A DNA stretch of 64,000 nt from Omphalotus guepiniiformis (lineage: Eukaryota > Basidiomycota > Agaricomycetes > Agaricales > Omphalotaceae): positions 1-64,000 of the forward strand of contig JAQOOI010000048.1 in the NCBI GenBank assembly GCA_028554645.1. Direction: 5' to 3'. Shown here one piece after another: positions 32,542 to 44,290 of this stretch. Under the pieces are notes generated by a model, which was not told where the DNA came from, did no database searches, and worked only from the letters and a program-made list of their open reading frames with translations. A program made the position numbers and the translations under genes. The first letter of the stretch is position 1, and every line of letters starts with the position of its first letter.

Positions 32542-32931
32542 TGTTGAATGAAGTGCTAGAACACTTGTAGATACTATACAAATACTGTACATATCATTAG
32601 AAAGTCCTTCAAGTACATATAATACTATACTAATGACTTTAATACCTATTGTAGATAGTTATACCATGTATGTAGGGTCATTCTGGAGTGTTTAGAGCGC
32701 GCGCGAAAATGTGGACACTCATTTTCACGCCTCATGCGCGGCCTGACACAACAGGACCAAACAATATGTAAATCCTTACATGTCTGGAGAAATCTAAGAC
32801 ACTTGGAAAGCAATTCTTGTGCATTAAGCTACTATTACAACGCTTTAGTGATCTCAGTGAACTGTAATTGAACTCTATTCATTGTGTCTGATCAGTGTAT
32901 CACTGGTAGTGCATTGTCTTAGATTCTAACA
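32542..32931 (+). mobile_element. Solo LTR family A, copy 4, with perfect target duplication
   Basis: 390 bp, TGTTGAATGAAG ... GATTCTAACA, flanked by GCGTT at 32,537-32,541 and 32,932-32,936. This proves the LTR boundaries of the family and shows an LTR-LTR recombination remnant. Confidence 0.92.
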
Positions 32932-33239
32932 GCGTTCAGCACTAGTACATATCAAACATGCACCTTACAAAGCAGATAAAGAAATGATACTCATTCACAA
33001 CAGAATGGGAATGTGAATGAAGAGAAAGGAGGAAAAATTCACCTGCGTTCCAGGAGAAAGTGAGCTACAAATACATGAAAACTTTGTTATCTAACAGTAA
33101 CAGTATGAAACTTTGTCCCGCACAAAGTGTTCTGCAACCAATCTAACATAAGGTTTGTCCATCACGGACACTGTGTTGCAAAGGTTGAGTACCTTACAAA
33201 GCAGATAAAAAGGTCATTCATGAGATAGTATTATGGGTG

Positions 33240-33565
33240 TTTGTCAACGATGGATGGATAGATATGTTTTCACAAACCTTGTTGGAACAATGAGTGTTCG
33301 TCGTCGATGAAGGATAGATAATAAATCCCAAACCTTGTTGGAACAATGAGTTTTCGTCGACGACAAACCCTATGATAGATATGTTCTAACAAACCTTGTT
33401 GGACCAATGAGTGTTCGTTGATGACGAAGGATAGATAGTAAATCACAAACCTTTTGTTGCAACAATGAGTGTTCATGGTTGACAAAGCATAGAAAGTAAA
33501 TCCCAAACCTTGTTAGAACAATGAGTGTTGATTGTTGATGAACAATAGATAGTAAATCACAAATG
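33240..33565 (+). repeat. Tandem-like repeat CAAACCTTGTTGGAACAATGAGTG
   Basis: Five to six units of about 55-70 bp joining GATGAAGGATAGATAGTAAATC to ACAAACCTTGTTGGAACAATG. The same units lie at 10,140-10,340. Confidence 0.7.
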
Positions 33566-33774
33566 TTGTTTGGGTTTTGTTGATTGCGAAAGACCATGAA
33601 CACTTACAAACCTTGCCTCTGTTTTTGTTGATTGCGAGTGTTCGTCCAGGATGGGTAGAGGTGGACAGGTAGATAGTAAATATTGTCTTCAACATCATGA
33701 CGAAAACTACATGGGCATTATGTTCCAGAAAGTATCATGTTCATTGAAATATAAACTACTAAACAGGGGGGTTT

Positions 33775-34433
33775 TCATCTACTTCCCATTGCAGGGTAAC
33801 CTTACAGAGAATACGCGGTGCAGGCCCCTTAGGAAAGTGGCTGTCAAACTTGCCCTTCTGGGAAGTGGCCCACATCTTGTCCTGGCCAGCATGTGGTATC
33901 CATGCAAGGCGTTGAATCTTCGCTTCGATGGCCTTTCGAGCAGCGTTAAAGGCCCCAGGGCTTGCTGTTTTGGCAAATCACTTCCACTTCATATAGTACA
34001 GACATTGGGTATAGTTCTGAATGGCTCCCGTAGTCTCATGGTCCTGCTCAGGGAACATGTGGCTTAAGGCAAGCTGATAGTCCTGGTGATTTGCCTTTTT
34101 TCATCGACAAGCACACCAGAAGTCGGAAAGACAGGGGTTGAGATAATGTTCCTCCTTCACTGCAAGCCGCTCTTGCTCTGTGAGCTTACAATATGATGCA
34201 GCAGCAGTGCCCCGGGAATTAGGGGTCTTCATGGCCACGTCCACCAGGAACTGGCGGTAAATCTCTGAGATCACGGCATCCAGACCTTGGTCATATCCTC
34301 CATCACCTCCCTCTGAGAACTCCTCGTTGTCAGACCTACTATCAACCAGAGGAGGGGGCAGAGCATGGCCAGCTACTTCCAGATTAAACAGATTCTGGTG
34401 AGTTTCATCCATGAGCAGAGCAAGTGCTGCCAC
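33775..34433 (-). pseudogene. Decayed hypothetical protein
   Basis: Minus-strand frame MAALALLMDETHQNLFNLEV with an acidic/Gly segment and FLVDVAMKTPNSRGTAAASY (34,433-34,101). After a stop it continues as ALSHMFPEQDHETTGAIQNY, a stop, and FAKTASPGAFNAARKAIEAK ending in LPKGPAPRIL-like sequence at 33,780. Consistent coding sense across stops points to a pseudogene. Family not recognised. Confidence 0.4.
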
Positions 34434-34439
34434 AGAGAG

Positions 34440-36115
34440 TGTTCACTGAGTTTTGTTGGCGACAATTCTACGCCTTGCTATGGCCTCCTTAGATAGAATT
34501 CCCACCGTAAGGTACTTGTCTCAAATAGCCTCTTCGGAAGCGTTGAACAGGAACTCGAATGCAGAGGAGGATAGGTATGGCCACCCTTCCTCATGTGGGG
34601 AACATCAACATCAACAACCACATGGTGCAAGAACACAACACTGTTGCACTGAAAATACATACACACCTGAAATGCCTGGAATTAAACGATTTCTACTGTG
34701 AATATGATGGGAATAAAGGACTAGACTATGTCCCATAGTGCTAGCTAAAACATAGAACAAGAATAGTTAAAGGCTCAAAGTGAAAGGACTACAATGTACG
34801 AGTATGCATCAAGACCTTATGGCTGATATGCCTATAGACCTTCGGCGAAGTAACTACCTACTGTGAGACTGTACAGTATGGTCAGATCCACCCTGCCTGG
34901 CAAAGAGCCCTTCATCTGGAAGTCTCTATTCAAGTATCTGTGTAATCCATGGGACTTAGGAAGGAAGAAACTACACACACACAGGCGTAATAGCCTCATG
35001 AGCCTGAATAACGTTGAAAGGACAAAGCTAGAGGTATCGCCGAGCCATCAAGATGGTTTGTTCGAACTTAGCCGACCTCCTAGAAACTGCAGATTGATGA
35101 TATACTGGAGATAACGCTTTATGATCGGAAATATATGATCGATGATTCCGTTCCAAGATACCAGATGGTCAAAGCTATGAAAACGATCGGTCTTGATGAC
35201 TGTATAACAACTTGTGAGTAAAGTAACGACAGAATTGGCCTTTGAGCGCTGGATATTTGCATATCTAAGAGGTGCTATGGGGTCTAGATGTCGGAATAGG
35301 AGAATATACGGAAGCCCAATGGGATATATGACTGGAAAATGCCCTTGGCGCCCCTATAAGTACACTTTAAAACAGTTACAAAGATGAATAATAACGAAAT
35401 GCATAGGAGTAGTCCATTTAGAATGGCTCGAGCGCATGATAAGAAGGGTCTAGATGTCCCAAAAACATCACTAAAACATAATACTTACACATATATACCC
35501 AAAAACTGCACATAATTACCCTCTAATGCCTACTTACCCAACTCAGTCATATTGTTTCTGTTTACATCCATTTTATACTCGATTTTATCCTTCAGTGTCT
35601 TTTAATTACTCCACTCAGTTTTCTATCTATTTATGGAATACTTACAAGCAGTAGAGTACATATACTGTCATGTATAGGGTCGAGCACCCCAGGTTACGAC
35701 TGCCTGCCAAATTGGAGAACTTTACGTATCTTCTAGAGTGTTAAATCACAGAAGGCCTCTTGATTGTGAACGTCAGGCCCCAGTTCTTCGAGCTGGTAGA
35801 GGCAGACTATTAGGAATTGCAGTGCTTTAATAGAGTGCTAAATATCTGAACATCTGTTGTGTTTGATCTGTCTGTCTGTCTATCTGTCTGTCTGTGTCTG
35901 TCTGTCTGTGTCTGTCTGTCTGTGTCTGTCTGTTTTGCAGTTTCTGGTACTCGTCGAAGGGTCTAGACGGTGGTCTTTCAGTTCAGTTAGTCTTTCCTAC
36001 ACTCTAGCTCAACTTTAGTCAGTTTTCTGCATGCAGAATCTTTGCCAACACCACACTACACTCGCTTTTAAAAGGGCAATCTTTGAGTCTAGACAAGTTC
36101 TTACGTCTTAGAGTG
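34440..36115. other. No gene recognised; one microsatellite
   Basis: (TCTG)n with TGTC interruptions lies at 35,866-35,935. The rest shows only short frames. Confidence 0.35.
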
Positions 36116-36120
36116 CTCAA

Positions 36121-36935
36121 TTAGCTGCTATTAACGCCATAGGGATTGTAGGGGATATAGTCCTTGAAACGGGGTCGGGGTCGGGGTCGGCCATCCTCAT
36201 TATTCTCACTCTCCTCACTGTGGTCTCTACGGCCTCGTCCAGGAAACAGGAGGGTGTCAGGGTCAGGATCTTCTGAATTGGTCAAGGGTAGTACAGCCCT
36301 TATCAGGCTATGTGCTGCTGAACCATCGTCAGGTCGTGAGTGAAGCCCATTGACCAGCCAAACACATGCAGCTGTCATAAGAAGAGCTGCAGGGCGAACA
36401 CGCAATTCAGGTGCCCCAGATCCTTGCCGAGAAAGGACATGGCTGATGGCGGAAACACAGTATGCACGAAAATTCCTGTATCAGGGGCCATATCAGCTCA
36501 CTAATCTATGGGCTTTACAATGAGACTTACCACCACACACTGTGTCTGAAAGCCAACAGACACCGTCAAACTAGACTGCTGCTGAAGGTTGTGAGCACTG
36601 CTGAAGCTCGCCCAATTGGCATCCGTACCTCAATGCAGGCATTTGAAGGACTCCGCCAGGGATTCAGTGTAGAGACTAAACAGTCCCTCCAGGAAAGGGG
36701 GTGGTTGGACCTTCCCCATTGTGGCATTAATGGTGATAGCCTTCCCATGAAATTGCCCCTCCAGATTGTAGGTCGCAGACTTGTCTGTAGAGTACATCTG
36801 CAGGTAACATGCCTCAAAAGGACCCTCTGCGCGAGCTCCAGGCTCGATCCTGCATCCCAAAACACCCATGAGATGACTGACGATGTCCCGGGAGTATTTG
36901 AAGCTGCCCAAATGAGGTAAATTTTAACCAGTTCT
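36121..36935 (-). pseudogene. Decayed hypothetical protein, disrupted near the island edge
   Basis: Minus-strand frames: MGSFKYSRDIVSHLMGVLGC...GPFEACYLQMYSTDKSATYN...TMGKVQPPPFLEGLFSLYTE (36,911-36,630), stop, then after a gap [20 protein letters not shown]...[13 protein letters not shown]...[12 protein letters not shown] (36,405-36,121). No family recognised. Its 5' end lies where the GAACTC array of the KDZ island begins, so the island may have inserted into or next to it. Confidence 0.4.
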
Positions 36936-36937
36936 AT

Positions 36938-37650
36938 TCTGAACTCGGCGGTCATCACCTAACTTGATCTGGCTTCAAATGAACTTGCTTGATTACATAA
37001 TGGTAGACTACAACAAAAGCCTGCGTGAATGTACTGGTAACCTAATGAAATATAACTTGGCTACTTATGAACTTCACCTGCGTATTGAACTTGAGCTGGG
37101 TCTGTAATGAATCCCATGCCACTAATGAACTTCAGCCTTGGAGTAATGAACTTCACCTTCTTGTTCAACCAGAGCCAGGTATGACCATCATTCCATCGTC
37201 AGTAATGAACTCGGGACTTCGTCAATAATGAACTCCAAACTAAAAAATGAACTCTGCCTTTGCTAATGAATTTGCGCCAGGTCCGTAATGAACTCTGTCA
37301 CCACTAATGAACTCGGACTTCGTCAGTAACGAACTTGAGACTAAAAAATGAACTCCACCTTTGCTAATGAATTTGCGCCAGGTCCGTAATGAACTCCGTC
37401 ACCACTAATGAACTCGGACTTCGTCAATAATGAACTTGAGACTACAAAATGAACTCCACCCCTACCAATGAACTTGAGCTTTGTCAGTAATGAACTTCAT
37501 ACCAGACTAATGAACTCCACCTTTGCTAATGAACTTGAACTCAGCACCAATGAACTCCACCCCCACCAATGAACTTGACATTGCACTGATGAAGTCGCAC
37601 CATTAGTAGTGAACTTGACCACGTTAGTAAAAACTTCGGGCACGCACACA
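36938..37650 (-). repeat. Left GAGTTCA array of the KDZ island
   Basis: About 27 copies of AATGAACTC/AATGAACTTG (minus strand GAGTTCATT, CAAGTTCATT) spaced mostly 15-30 bp. A ~115-bp higher-order unit (GAACTCGGACTTCGTCA ... TTTGCGCCAGGTCCGTAATG) is repeated two to three times at 37,190-37,430. The motif reads outward, away from the gene island. The array at 55.4-55.8 kb carries the same RAGTTCA core, also reading outward. Confidence 0.85.
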
Positions 37651-37660
37651 AAGACGAGTT

Positions 37661-40076
37661 TTACTTGGTAGTCCGTGTCGGTCGGTCATAGTAGCGAACA
37701 TTGTCAAATTCGTCGCGATGAATCACTTTTTGAGTGTGCTCATCAACCTCTACAAATCCAAGGCCAGGGACCCAAGACATTGGTTGTCCATCATCCGTCA
37801 ACATCGCATAACCCCTCCATCCCGATGGTGCCCCCGCTCCCCAAAGCTGCTTCTCAGTCCACTCCTTTGGCTGTTCAGGTCGTGGGACACCATTCATGAA
37901 AAGGCTGGGAGTGGCGTCCAAAGGAGCAGGTGCACTGAGACCTCTTGCTCCCAATCGCACTGACGCTCGAGCTGCCGACCGAGCCCGTGGAGAACTCACA
38001 GCCGCCCTCTTCTTCCGTGTTGGTCTTGTTGTACCCATTTCACTGGAACCGATTTCGTGATGCATGATCTCCGAACGCCCGACGTCGATCGCTTTCTCCT
38101 CGCCTGGTGACTCCACTGAGCCCTTGGCAATGCCTTGCCATTCATCTCCCTCTTCTTCCTGGGCAATACCCTGCCATTCTTCTTCGTCTTCTTCCTCGTC
38201 CCCTGGCGTCTTGTCCGACTGTGTAATGCCCTGCCACACCGCTTCGTCATCCTCCCCAGCACCTTCCTCACCCAAAGGAATGTCACCCATCACCATCGGT
38301 GACGATGACTTGACATCGTCCTCAATGCCCTGCCACACCGCTTCGTCATCCTCTCCAGCAGATTCCTCACCCAAGGGAATGTCACCCATGACCATCGGTG
38401 ACAACGATTTGCCATCGACCTCTTCACCCTCACACCATGATTCCTGAACCGACGTTTTATGTGAATGCAGGTTTTGCTGGATAACAGCTTTCGGGTAGAA
38501 CACGAATGGGCACGCCGCCTCGACTCCCGAGTGTTTTCTCATTGAACTATTCACGCTCATGATGTCGCTCAGCTCAAGTAAGTCTGCTGCTACAAGTGGT
38601 CTGGGCATCGTATGCGTTTGTGTATCGTAGAATAGATTTGGAGTCTCCGCAATATCAGCCCATGGGATTGCTGGCATAGTGGTGTCAAAAGGCCAGCTGT
38701 GTTCTGAATGATCAGGTCAGATTCATTGCCCTGCGCAAGGTGTAGAATAAACGAACGTACCCCAAACTCTACTGAAATAAGCGTTATACAACGCACTCTG
38801 TTCCTCACCTGTCATCTTCCACAGATCGACCTCGGGAAAGACCGGAACACCCTCCTTATTCGAGGGTATCTCGTGTTGGCGCTGTCCGTTATCCTGTGTG
38901 TGCACTGCGCATGTTTCGAATGTCAATCAATATCAACTCGAGGCGGCACCAGTTACTCAACGTACCAGCTGAAAGAAATTGTCCGGCCCAAGACGCGTAT
39001 CGGTCAACGTACTCGGTATCGTCCTCCCATTCCTCGCCCTCAGGCTTCCATACAGGGTCAATTGGTAACCTTGAACCGCAAAAATGTAAGTTGATTAGTT
39101 GACAGCGTCAAAGGAACAACTCACATAGTCGCACGTGGACCACTCTCACTCATGTACGCCAGCATCAACTGCATGCCGACTTGTCCTAAGCGTCCAGTAT
39201 CTCGTATGGCAGAGAGTGTGCTGTGAGCCGCTCCTAAGAACTTTGCGCGATTCCTATTCCGAGGCTCAGCTGTATAATTTCAATGAGGAGGGGGGTTTAA
39301 CTTACTCCTTTTCGTTGACGTTTAGTTCACTTGCCCTCTGCTCGTATCGCTCCTTCTCCTCACACTCGCGATAACAGATTGCGAGCGCGCGCGCAAACAA
39401 ACCCGCATTGTTGTTTTGTCGTCCTTCAGCATCATTCGACAGCTGTAGCTCCTTTGCTTTTTTTCTGATTTCCTCTAGTCTCTCCTCCTTGAAGATGTCC
39501 TTGCCGGAAACCCTCGACTGGAACGAGAAAAAGACCGCCGAAGCTTTCGAAGGGTTACTGAAGACCACGCGATCATGGCTTTTGCCTGCGTCGGGGGGAA
39601 CGGGTGACTGTACCGTGTTTGACTCCTCGCTATATTGACGAAAGCGGTAGTTCTTGAAGGCGGAAACAATGTTCTACAGGCGGAAAGTTGTCAGAACCAA
39701 ACCAAACATCTTTCAACTCTCAAGGCCCACCTTAATCAACGCTCTCTGCTCTCTAACTGCCGCAAACTCGGGCGATTCGTCCAGCAGCCTCACTGCTACC
39801 GCCTGCAGCCACGCCAACACCTCAGGCGGGTTTTTGGACCGATACGGCTTCTTTGCCACACGGTTCGCCTCCAAGACGGCAGTCCATGACGGCATCAGCA
39901 TATCCACTCTTGCTTTCTGCTCCGCGGTCAGAACTCCTGTAGGACCTTTTCTTCGTTTATTAGAACGCGCTAAATGACGCGTCAGTGCCTCAGTTGCATC
40001 TACGAAAACCTCTGGGTAGCGTACCTCCATAGTCCACAGGCGCGGTCAGCAGGTCCGAGATTTCCGATGTGTCCAT
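37661..40076 (-). CDS. 692-aa hypothetical protein, seven exons, acidic WQGI repeats
   Basis: Exons 40076-40025, 39969-39731, 39673-39306, 39253-39125, 39069-38966, 38904-38761 and 38703-37661 join to 2,079 nt without a stop, all with GT-AG introns. Residues ~20-220 are basic/helical with RSNKRRKGPTG, EAN(R)VAKKPYRSKNPPEVL and CEEKERYEQRASELNVNEKE, the last recalling the end of an HMG-box helix. Residues ~430-540 are very acidic with four WQGI motifs and a duplicated SSPMVMGDIPLGEE. A basic patch TRPTRKKRAAVSSPRARSAA follows, then a C-terminal GWRGYAML...VPGLGFVEVDEHTQKVIHRD domain. Nuclear role inferred. It is divergent from the 275-aa gene (443 bp between starts). No known family identified. 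Confidence 0.75.
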
Positions 40077-40518
40077 CCGGAAGTTTTCGAACTACGACGG
40101 GTCAGAGGCGGGGGGAGAACTCAGTGTGGGCTGACCAGATGTCAGCTCGCAAACACGACTTGACGTCGTGTGCTCTGGCGACCTGAAAGTCGCGCAAGGT
40201 TGGGTATGGAGAGACGATCAAATTTCCCCCTCGGTTGGCACAGTAAACTTTGTTTGTTGTTTTTCTTGCCTTCTACTTGTTTATTTGGATACCTAGAGAA
40301 AATGATTTTACGGCCTGAGAATTCCAGACTTCAGATCTCCAGATCTGAACACTCGTTAACTTGAAACCAGACAACCAGCAAGTCTACGAAAAATTGACCC
40401 GGCACTGCCGAACAGTCCCTATGTGTACGTGAACATATCTGACTGTACTGACCTCCTCGTAGGGCTCAGGTCATAAAAGCTGATACTTGCTTCCCCTCCC
40501 CTTCTTGTCCTTCCTTTC
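40077..40518. promoter_or_regulatory. Shared divergent promoter region
   Basis: The ~440 bp between two divergent start codons hold no coding sequence of their own. A bidirectional promoter is inferred from the layout; no TATA box was obvious. Confidence 0.35.
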
Positions 40519-41473
40519 ATGCGTCCAGAAGGGTACGTCGAACGATACGGTGAGGTCGCTCTCGTCTATCAAGGCGACAAGCAGACTATGATGCGTGCGA
40601 TCGAGCGTGATCTTGTCAAGCACTTGCGCCGGTTGATCCCTCCACCTCGTGGTGCTCGTGGTCTTCACCTCGACACAGGTGACCGCCACCTCTCTAACAT
40701 CGGTCGCTGGTACGAGGAGGTGAGCCAATATGTCTCAGTGATGACCCAGCCTGACCATTTGCATCACAGCAATTCGTGGAAGCACGCGCTTCCTATTTCT
40801 TTCGTGACCGCCACTACGTTACCCATATCAACTTGCGAGAGTCACATCCCGAAGTCTTCGAAGAGGGTTTCATCGCCGATAGGCTACGCTATCGCGAAGA
40901 TTTGCGTCGCCCCTCTCGGGCTACCACTGGTGCATTACGTGCCACGAGGGCCACTCGCGCGACTGAGCCGTATACCCCGTTCCGAGCGAATCTGTCGTCT
41001 CCTGTTAGCACGTTATCTGCAAGCTCCGCTTCGACCCCGAGGACGCCCCAACGTCAGTACCGCGCAAACGCTTCAAACAGGCCTCGTAGCCTCTCTCCCG
41101 CTACACCCGCTGTAGACTCCCCTTGCCCCACTGGAAAGGTAACTTTGCGCTTCTGGCTTCAGGTACATTTTTCCTGCTCTCACATGCGCGCAAATAGAGC
41201 TAATTTTCATTCCAGGATGGACTCCCCGCTCGCAGGGTAGTCATTTTACTCCACGGCGATTTTCGTCTCTCACTCGATTCCAACAAGATTCGACTGGGCC
41301 AATCTGGCATCGAGACCGGCGACCGCTTCGAGATTTCCAAAAAACGAGCGGTTCGATGGGCCCCAATTAATTGGGACACTGATCTCCGAGTCCAGCCTGG
41401 TGATTTGTTGCTCTTTCGCAAGGTGGGAATCACCAACACTCCAGGGTGGGATCTTTTAGTGAAACAATTTTGA
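40519..41473 (+). CDS. 275-aa hypothetical protein of the KDZ island
   Basis: Exons 40519-40719, 40770-41138 and 41216-41473 (828 nt, phase-0 introns of 50 and 77 bp). The N-terminal third is helical and charged (DKQTMMRAIERDLVKHLRRL, IGRWYEE). The middle has SYFFRDRHYVTHINLRESHP and a Thr/Arg/Ser-rich low-complexity linker (residues ~110-190). The C-terminus looks like a folded beta-rich domain (RVVILLHGDFRLSLDSNKIR ... VQPGDLLLFRKVG). No catalytic motif recognised. The first intron falls after a WYEE codon run, much as in the 236-aa gene (after LQE), so the two may be distant paralogues. Confidence 0.7.
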
Positions 41474-42180
41474 TTACCGCTCGAAGTACATTTGAAAAAC
41501 CAAAAACTGAGAAAAAAGTAGTAGTATTCTGTAGCGATGTGTTTAGATTAGTGGGTCTGTGAAAAATTCATGCAATTGACTTACCGCAAAAATAAAATTC
41601 TTGAAAGTTGCTGCATTCTTCGCTAAGAAACTCAAGAAATAATATTAGAAACTTTGTGTCACAGAACAATCGGGATCTATCAGGGTCGTTACTCAAATCG
41701 ATTTTCAGTTATGTGACCTACCTTCGGGGCAATGCTAACACTTCTAGTTAATCCATCTGACGCGCAACTGCCGATTGGATTCAACGTTCTCCCTTCCCAA
41801 CCAACCCTTCCGGTCAATCTTGATAGCACCACCTGCACGACTGGCGCCCGAAGTTGAGCCTGCACTTCTCGGTCTAGCCATACTGAGATTCAGCACAACT
41901 CAAAAGGATTTCAATGATGACGCCTACCTTCGGAGCAAAGCTCTGAAATTCGATCATTGGTTTTTCCTTCCTTTCTGACCAACACTTCCCGCCAATCTTG
42001 TAAGATCGAACCAGGTGCACGAAAGTGCACCCGCTCCCCACAACCCTCTCGCTCTAGCTATAAGGAGACTGACTGAGCTCTGAGTGCGCCGGCGAGCCCT
42101 GGCCAACAAAAACAAAACTAAATGCGTTTCAGATGAACCGCATGCCTGGGCAGTCCGGCAATACTCATCTTCATTGTGTC
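41474..42180 (+). other. Intergenic, contains a diverged tandem duplication
   Basis: About 110 bp around CCTTCC..ACCAACxCTTCC..CCAATCTTG at 41,790-41,900 recurs at 41,965-42,075. No gene seen. Confidence 0.4.
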
Positions 42181-42735
42181 AGTGACCTATGGTCAATTTC
42201 TCTAACGACGCGACGGTCGGTATGCTCTCTCAACCACAAGTGGAGGTCTTATCCGCCGGACCAAAAAGATATATTTGAAAAAAGGCAATGACCTATGGTC
42301 AAATTGCACTAAACGACACACTGGTCGCCATGCTTGCTGGACCACAAGGAAAGTGGCCACCGCTGGACGAGGCGAACGATAAATTTTGTACGACAGTAGG
42401 GTCTTCCGGTATCAATTTAGGTTCAACAAATATATATTCGTAAGTGGTTATGACCTATGGTCAGATTGCACTGACGACACACCGGTCGCCATGCTTGATG
42501 GACCACAATGAAGTGGCCAACGCCGGACGAGGTGAAGGATAACTTAAGTACGATAGTAGGTAGGTCTTCAGGTAACAACTAGTTGAAGGTACCGGGTCTT
42601 ATCCCGCGGGTCAACAAAGATATATTCGAAAAAATGGTAGTGACCTATGGTCAGACTGCACTAACGACACACCGGTCGCCATGCTTGATGGACCACAATG
42701 AAGTGGCCAACGCCGGACGAGGTGAAGGTTAAGAA
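42181..42735 (+). repeat. Diverged tandem repeat with TGACC-TAT-GGTCA palindromes
   Basis: Three long units (about 160-190 bp) and a partial one share TGACCTATGGTCA..TTGCACTAACGACACACCGGTCGCCATGCTTG.TGGACCACAA and GTGGCC..GCCGGACGAGG. Each unit carries the 13-bp dyad TGACCTATGGTCA (about 42,185, 42,289, 42,451 and 42,640). The array is about 0.5 kb upstream of the 236-aa gene. Confidence 0.8.
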
Positions 42736-42837
42736 AAGAGTGACGATTACTTGGGCTCATGTGAGCCTCGTGGTCCTTTGCTTGCGCGTGATCGTGGAAT
42801 TATTCATCCGATTCACGTGACTTAGCTCCACAACGAC

Positions 42838-43125
42838 AAATGCATATCAACTCTCTTCCAGTACAACTCTGCATTGGGCCTTTTTTTCGTTTTGACGACC
42901 CTTGCGTCGTTCTGTGCGGCGCGCGACTCCAGGTCGCTCGCCGGGCGGCTTCTGCCGTAACAACAAGCGCGTATCAACTCTCTTCCAGTACAACTCAGCA
43001 CTGGGTCTTTTTTCCTTTTTTTTTTTCCTTTTTTTATTTTATTTTGCTTTTTGCTTTGACGACCCTTGCGTCGTTCTGTGTGGCGAGCGACCTGGAGTCG
43101 CGCGCCGGGCGGCTCCTGCCGTAAC
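42838..43125 (+). repeat. ~130-bp tandem duplication near the promoter of the 236-aa gene
   Basis: TATCAACTCTCTTCCAGTAC to GACGACCCTTGCGTCGTTCT and GCCGGGCGGC..CTGCCGTAAC occur twice (42,843 and 42,971); the second copy has a T-rich expansion at 43,008-43,050. A TATATAA box lies downstream at 43,223. Confidence 0.75.
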
Positions 43126-43256
43126 ACCTTCTCCTATCAGAGTGCTGCATGTCCGTAGTTTCGGGTCACCCCAACAGGTATACGCGTCAACCACTGCCTA
43201 CCTGTGATTGGGTGCTGAAGCGTATATAACAGTTCCAACTTGATGCATTGCTCAAC

Positions 43257-44090
43257 ATGGACGTGGACATTCAAAGCGTTGAACCTCACAATGACCCCCT
43301 CAACACGGACGTCCAGAACCTGCTGGGTGTTCTTTCGTCTGTCCCACCTATTGTCTCACCTGCTCGTGCGCTCGAATACATGCTCAAGCATGTCATCTAC
43401 GGCATCGTGCAGCCCGTAGTGAACAACCCCAGGTTCCCTTCGTGTGAACTGGCCCGCTGGATTGATTACGGTCGTAATGACTTCTCACGAATGGGGCAAA
43501 CTCTACAAGAGGTCAGTCAATATGTCCTTACCACGCGCCTCGCTAACAGAATTTACCATTTTACATCTATAGTGTGTGGCCGAAGGGCATGAACATAGGG
43601 AGTGCGCCAACGAGCAGCCCCAACATATGAGGACCAGCTTTCTCCAGCGCTGTGTCCTCGGCACAATGGTTGTCCTTTACGAGCGTGCCGATCGGACAGT
43701 GTGGTCTAGGACCCATGGCCCGACAGACGCGATGAGACGAGCAGTTCCTTGCGGCCCTCTTTGCGACCCGAGGAAACCCTTAGCTTTCAGCACCTCTATT
43801 CGAGGATACGTTCGGGTTGCGTTCAGTGAATTCGTTCGCACTGTTGGGAGGCCTGAAGTATTTAGGCACCGTCTTCACTATAACCCCCATTGGTACACTC
43901 CGCATAACATCGTTGAGGTTCCTGCACCCCGCGCAGCCACTCCAGACTGTCAGTTGTGCCACCCATACTTCCCTGTCATTGATAGCTAACATCGTCTTTC
44001 CCCTCTTCAGCTGATGGAGATACAGCAATGGGATTCTCCTCCCCCGAGCGCGAAGTTATTGATTTGACCTTCCTTGGTTCTAGTCCGTGA
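43257..44090 (+). CDS. 236-aa hypothetical protein of the KDZ island
   Basis: Exons 43257-43511, 43573-43948 and 44011-44090 (711 nt). The start is the first in-frame ATG after the TATATAA box at 43,223. Without the second splice the frame would end at 43,989; splicing at GACT|GTCAGT to CTTCAG adds an acidic tail DSDGDTAMGFSSPEREVIDL, which looks deliberate. The protein has a helical N-terminal half (ALEYMLKHVIYGIVQPVV, LARWIDYGRNDFSRMGQTLQ), a His/Cys-containing middle (CVAEGHEHRECANE) and YVRVAFSEFVRTVGRPEVFR. Function unknown. Confidence 0.7.
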
Positions 44091-44290
44091 TGTATCGTAG
44101 TTTACGAGTTCTGAATAGATTGCTATTGGTTGCATAGAGATCATCACCCCTGCGATCAGAATCCTTTTTTGTCGGTCGTTGAAAAATCATTTGACCTGCA
44201 AAAGAAAATTATGTGGCCGTGATGGATGCCTCGCGGATCCTGCTGGTTTAGATGGTCACACCAGTGTGACTGTCCTCTTATCCTTCATCC

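Noticed and set aside
33651..34067. 138-codon plus-strand ORF
   Set aside because: Antisense to a more coherent decayed minus-strand coding sequence.
42822..43207. Lys-rich or Phe-rich ORFs on either strand
   Set aside because: Produced by a duplicated promoter segment with a T-rich expansion.
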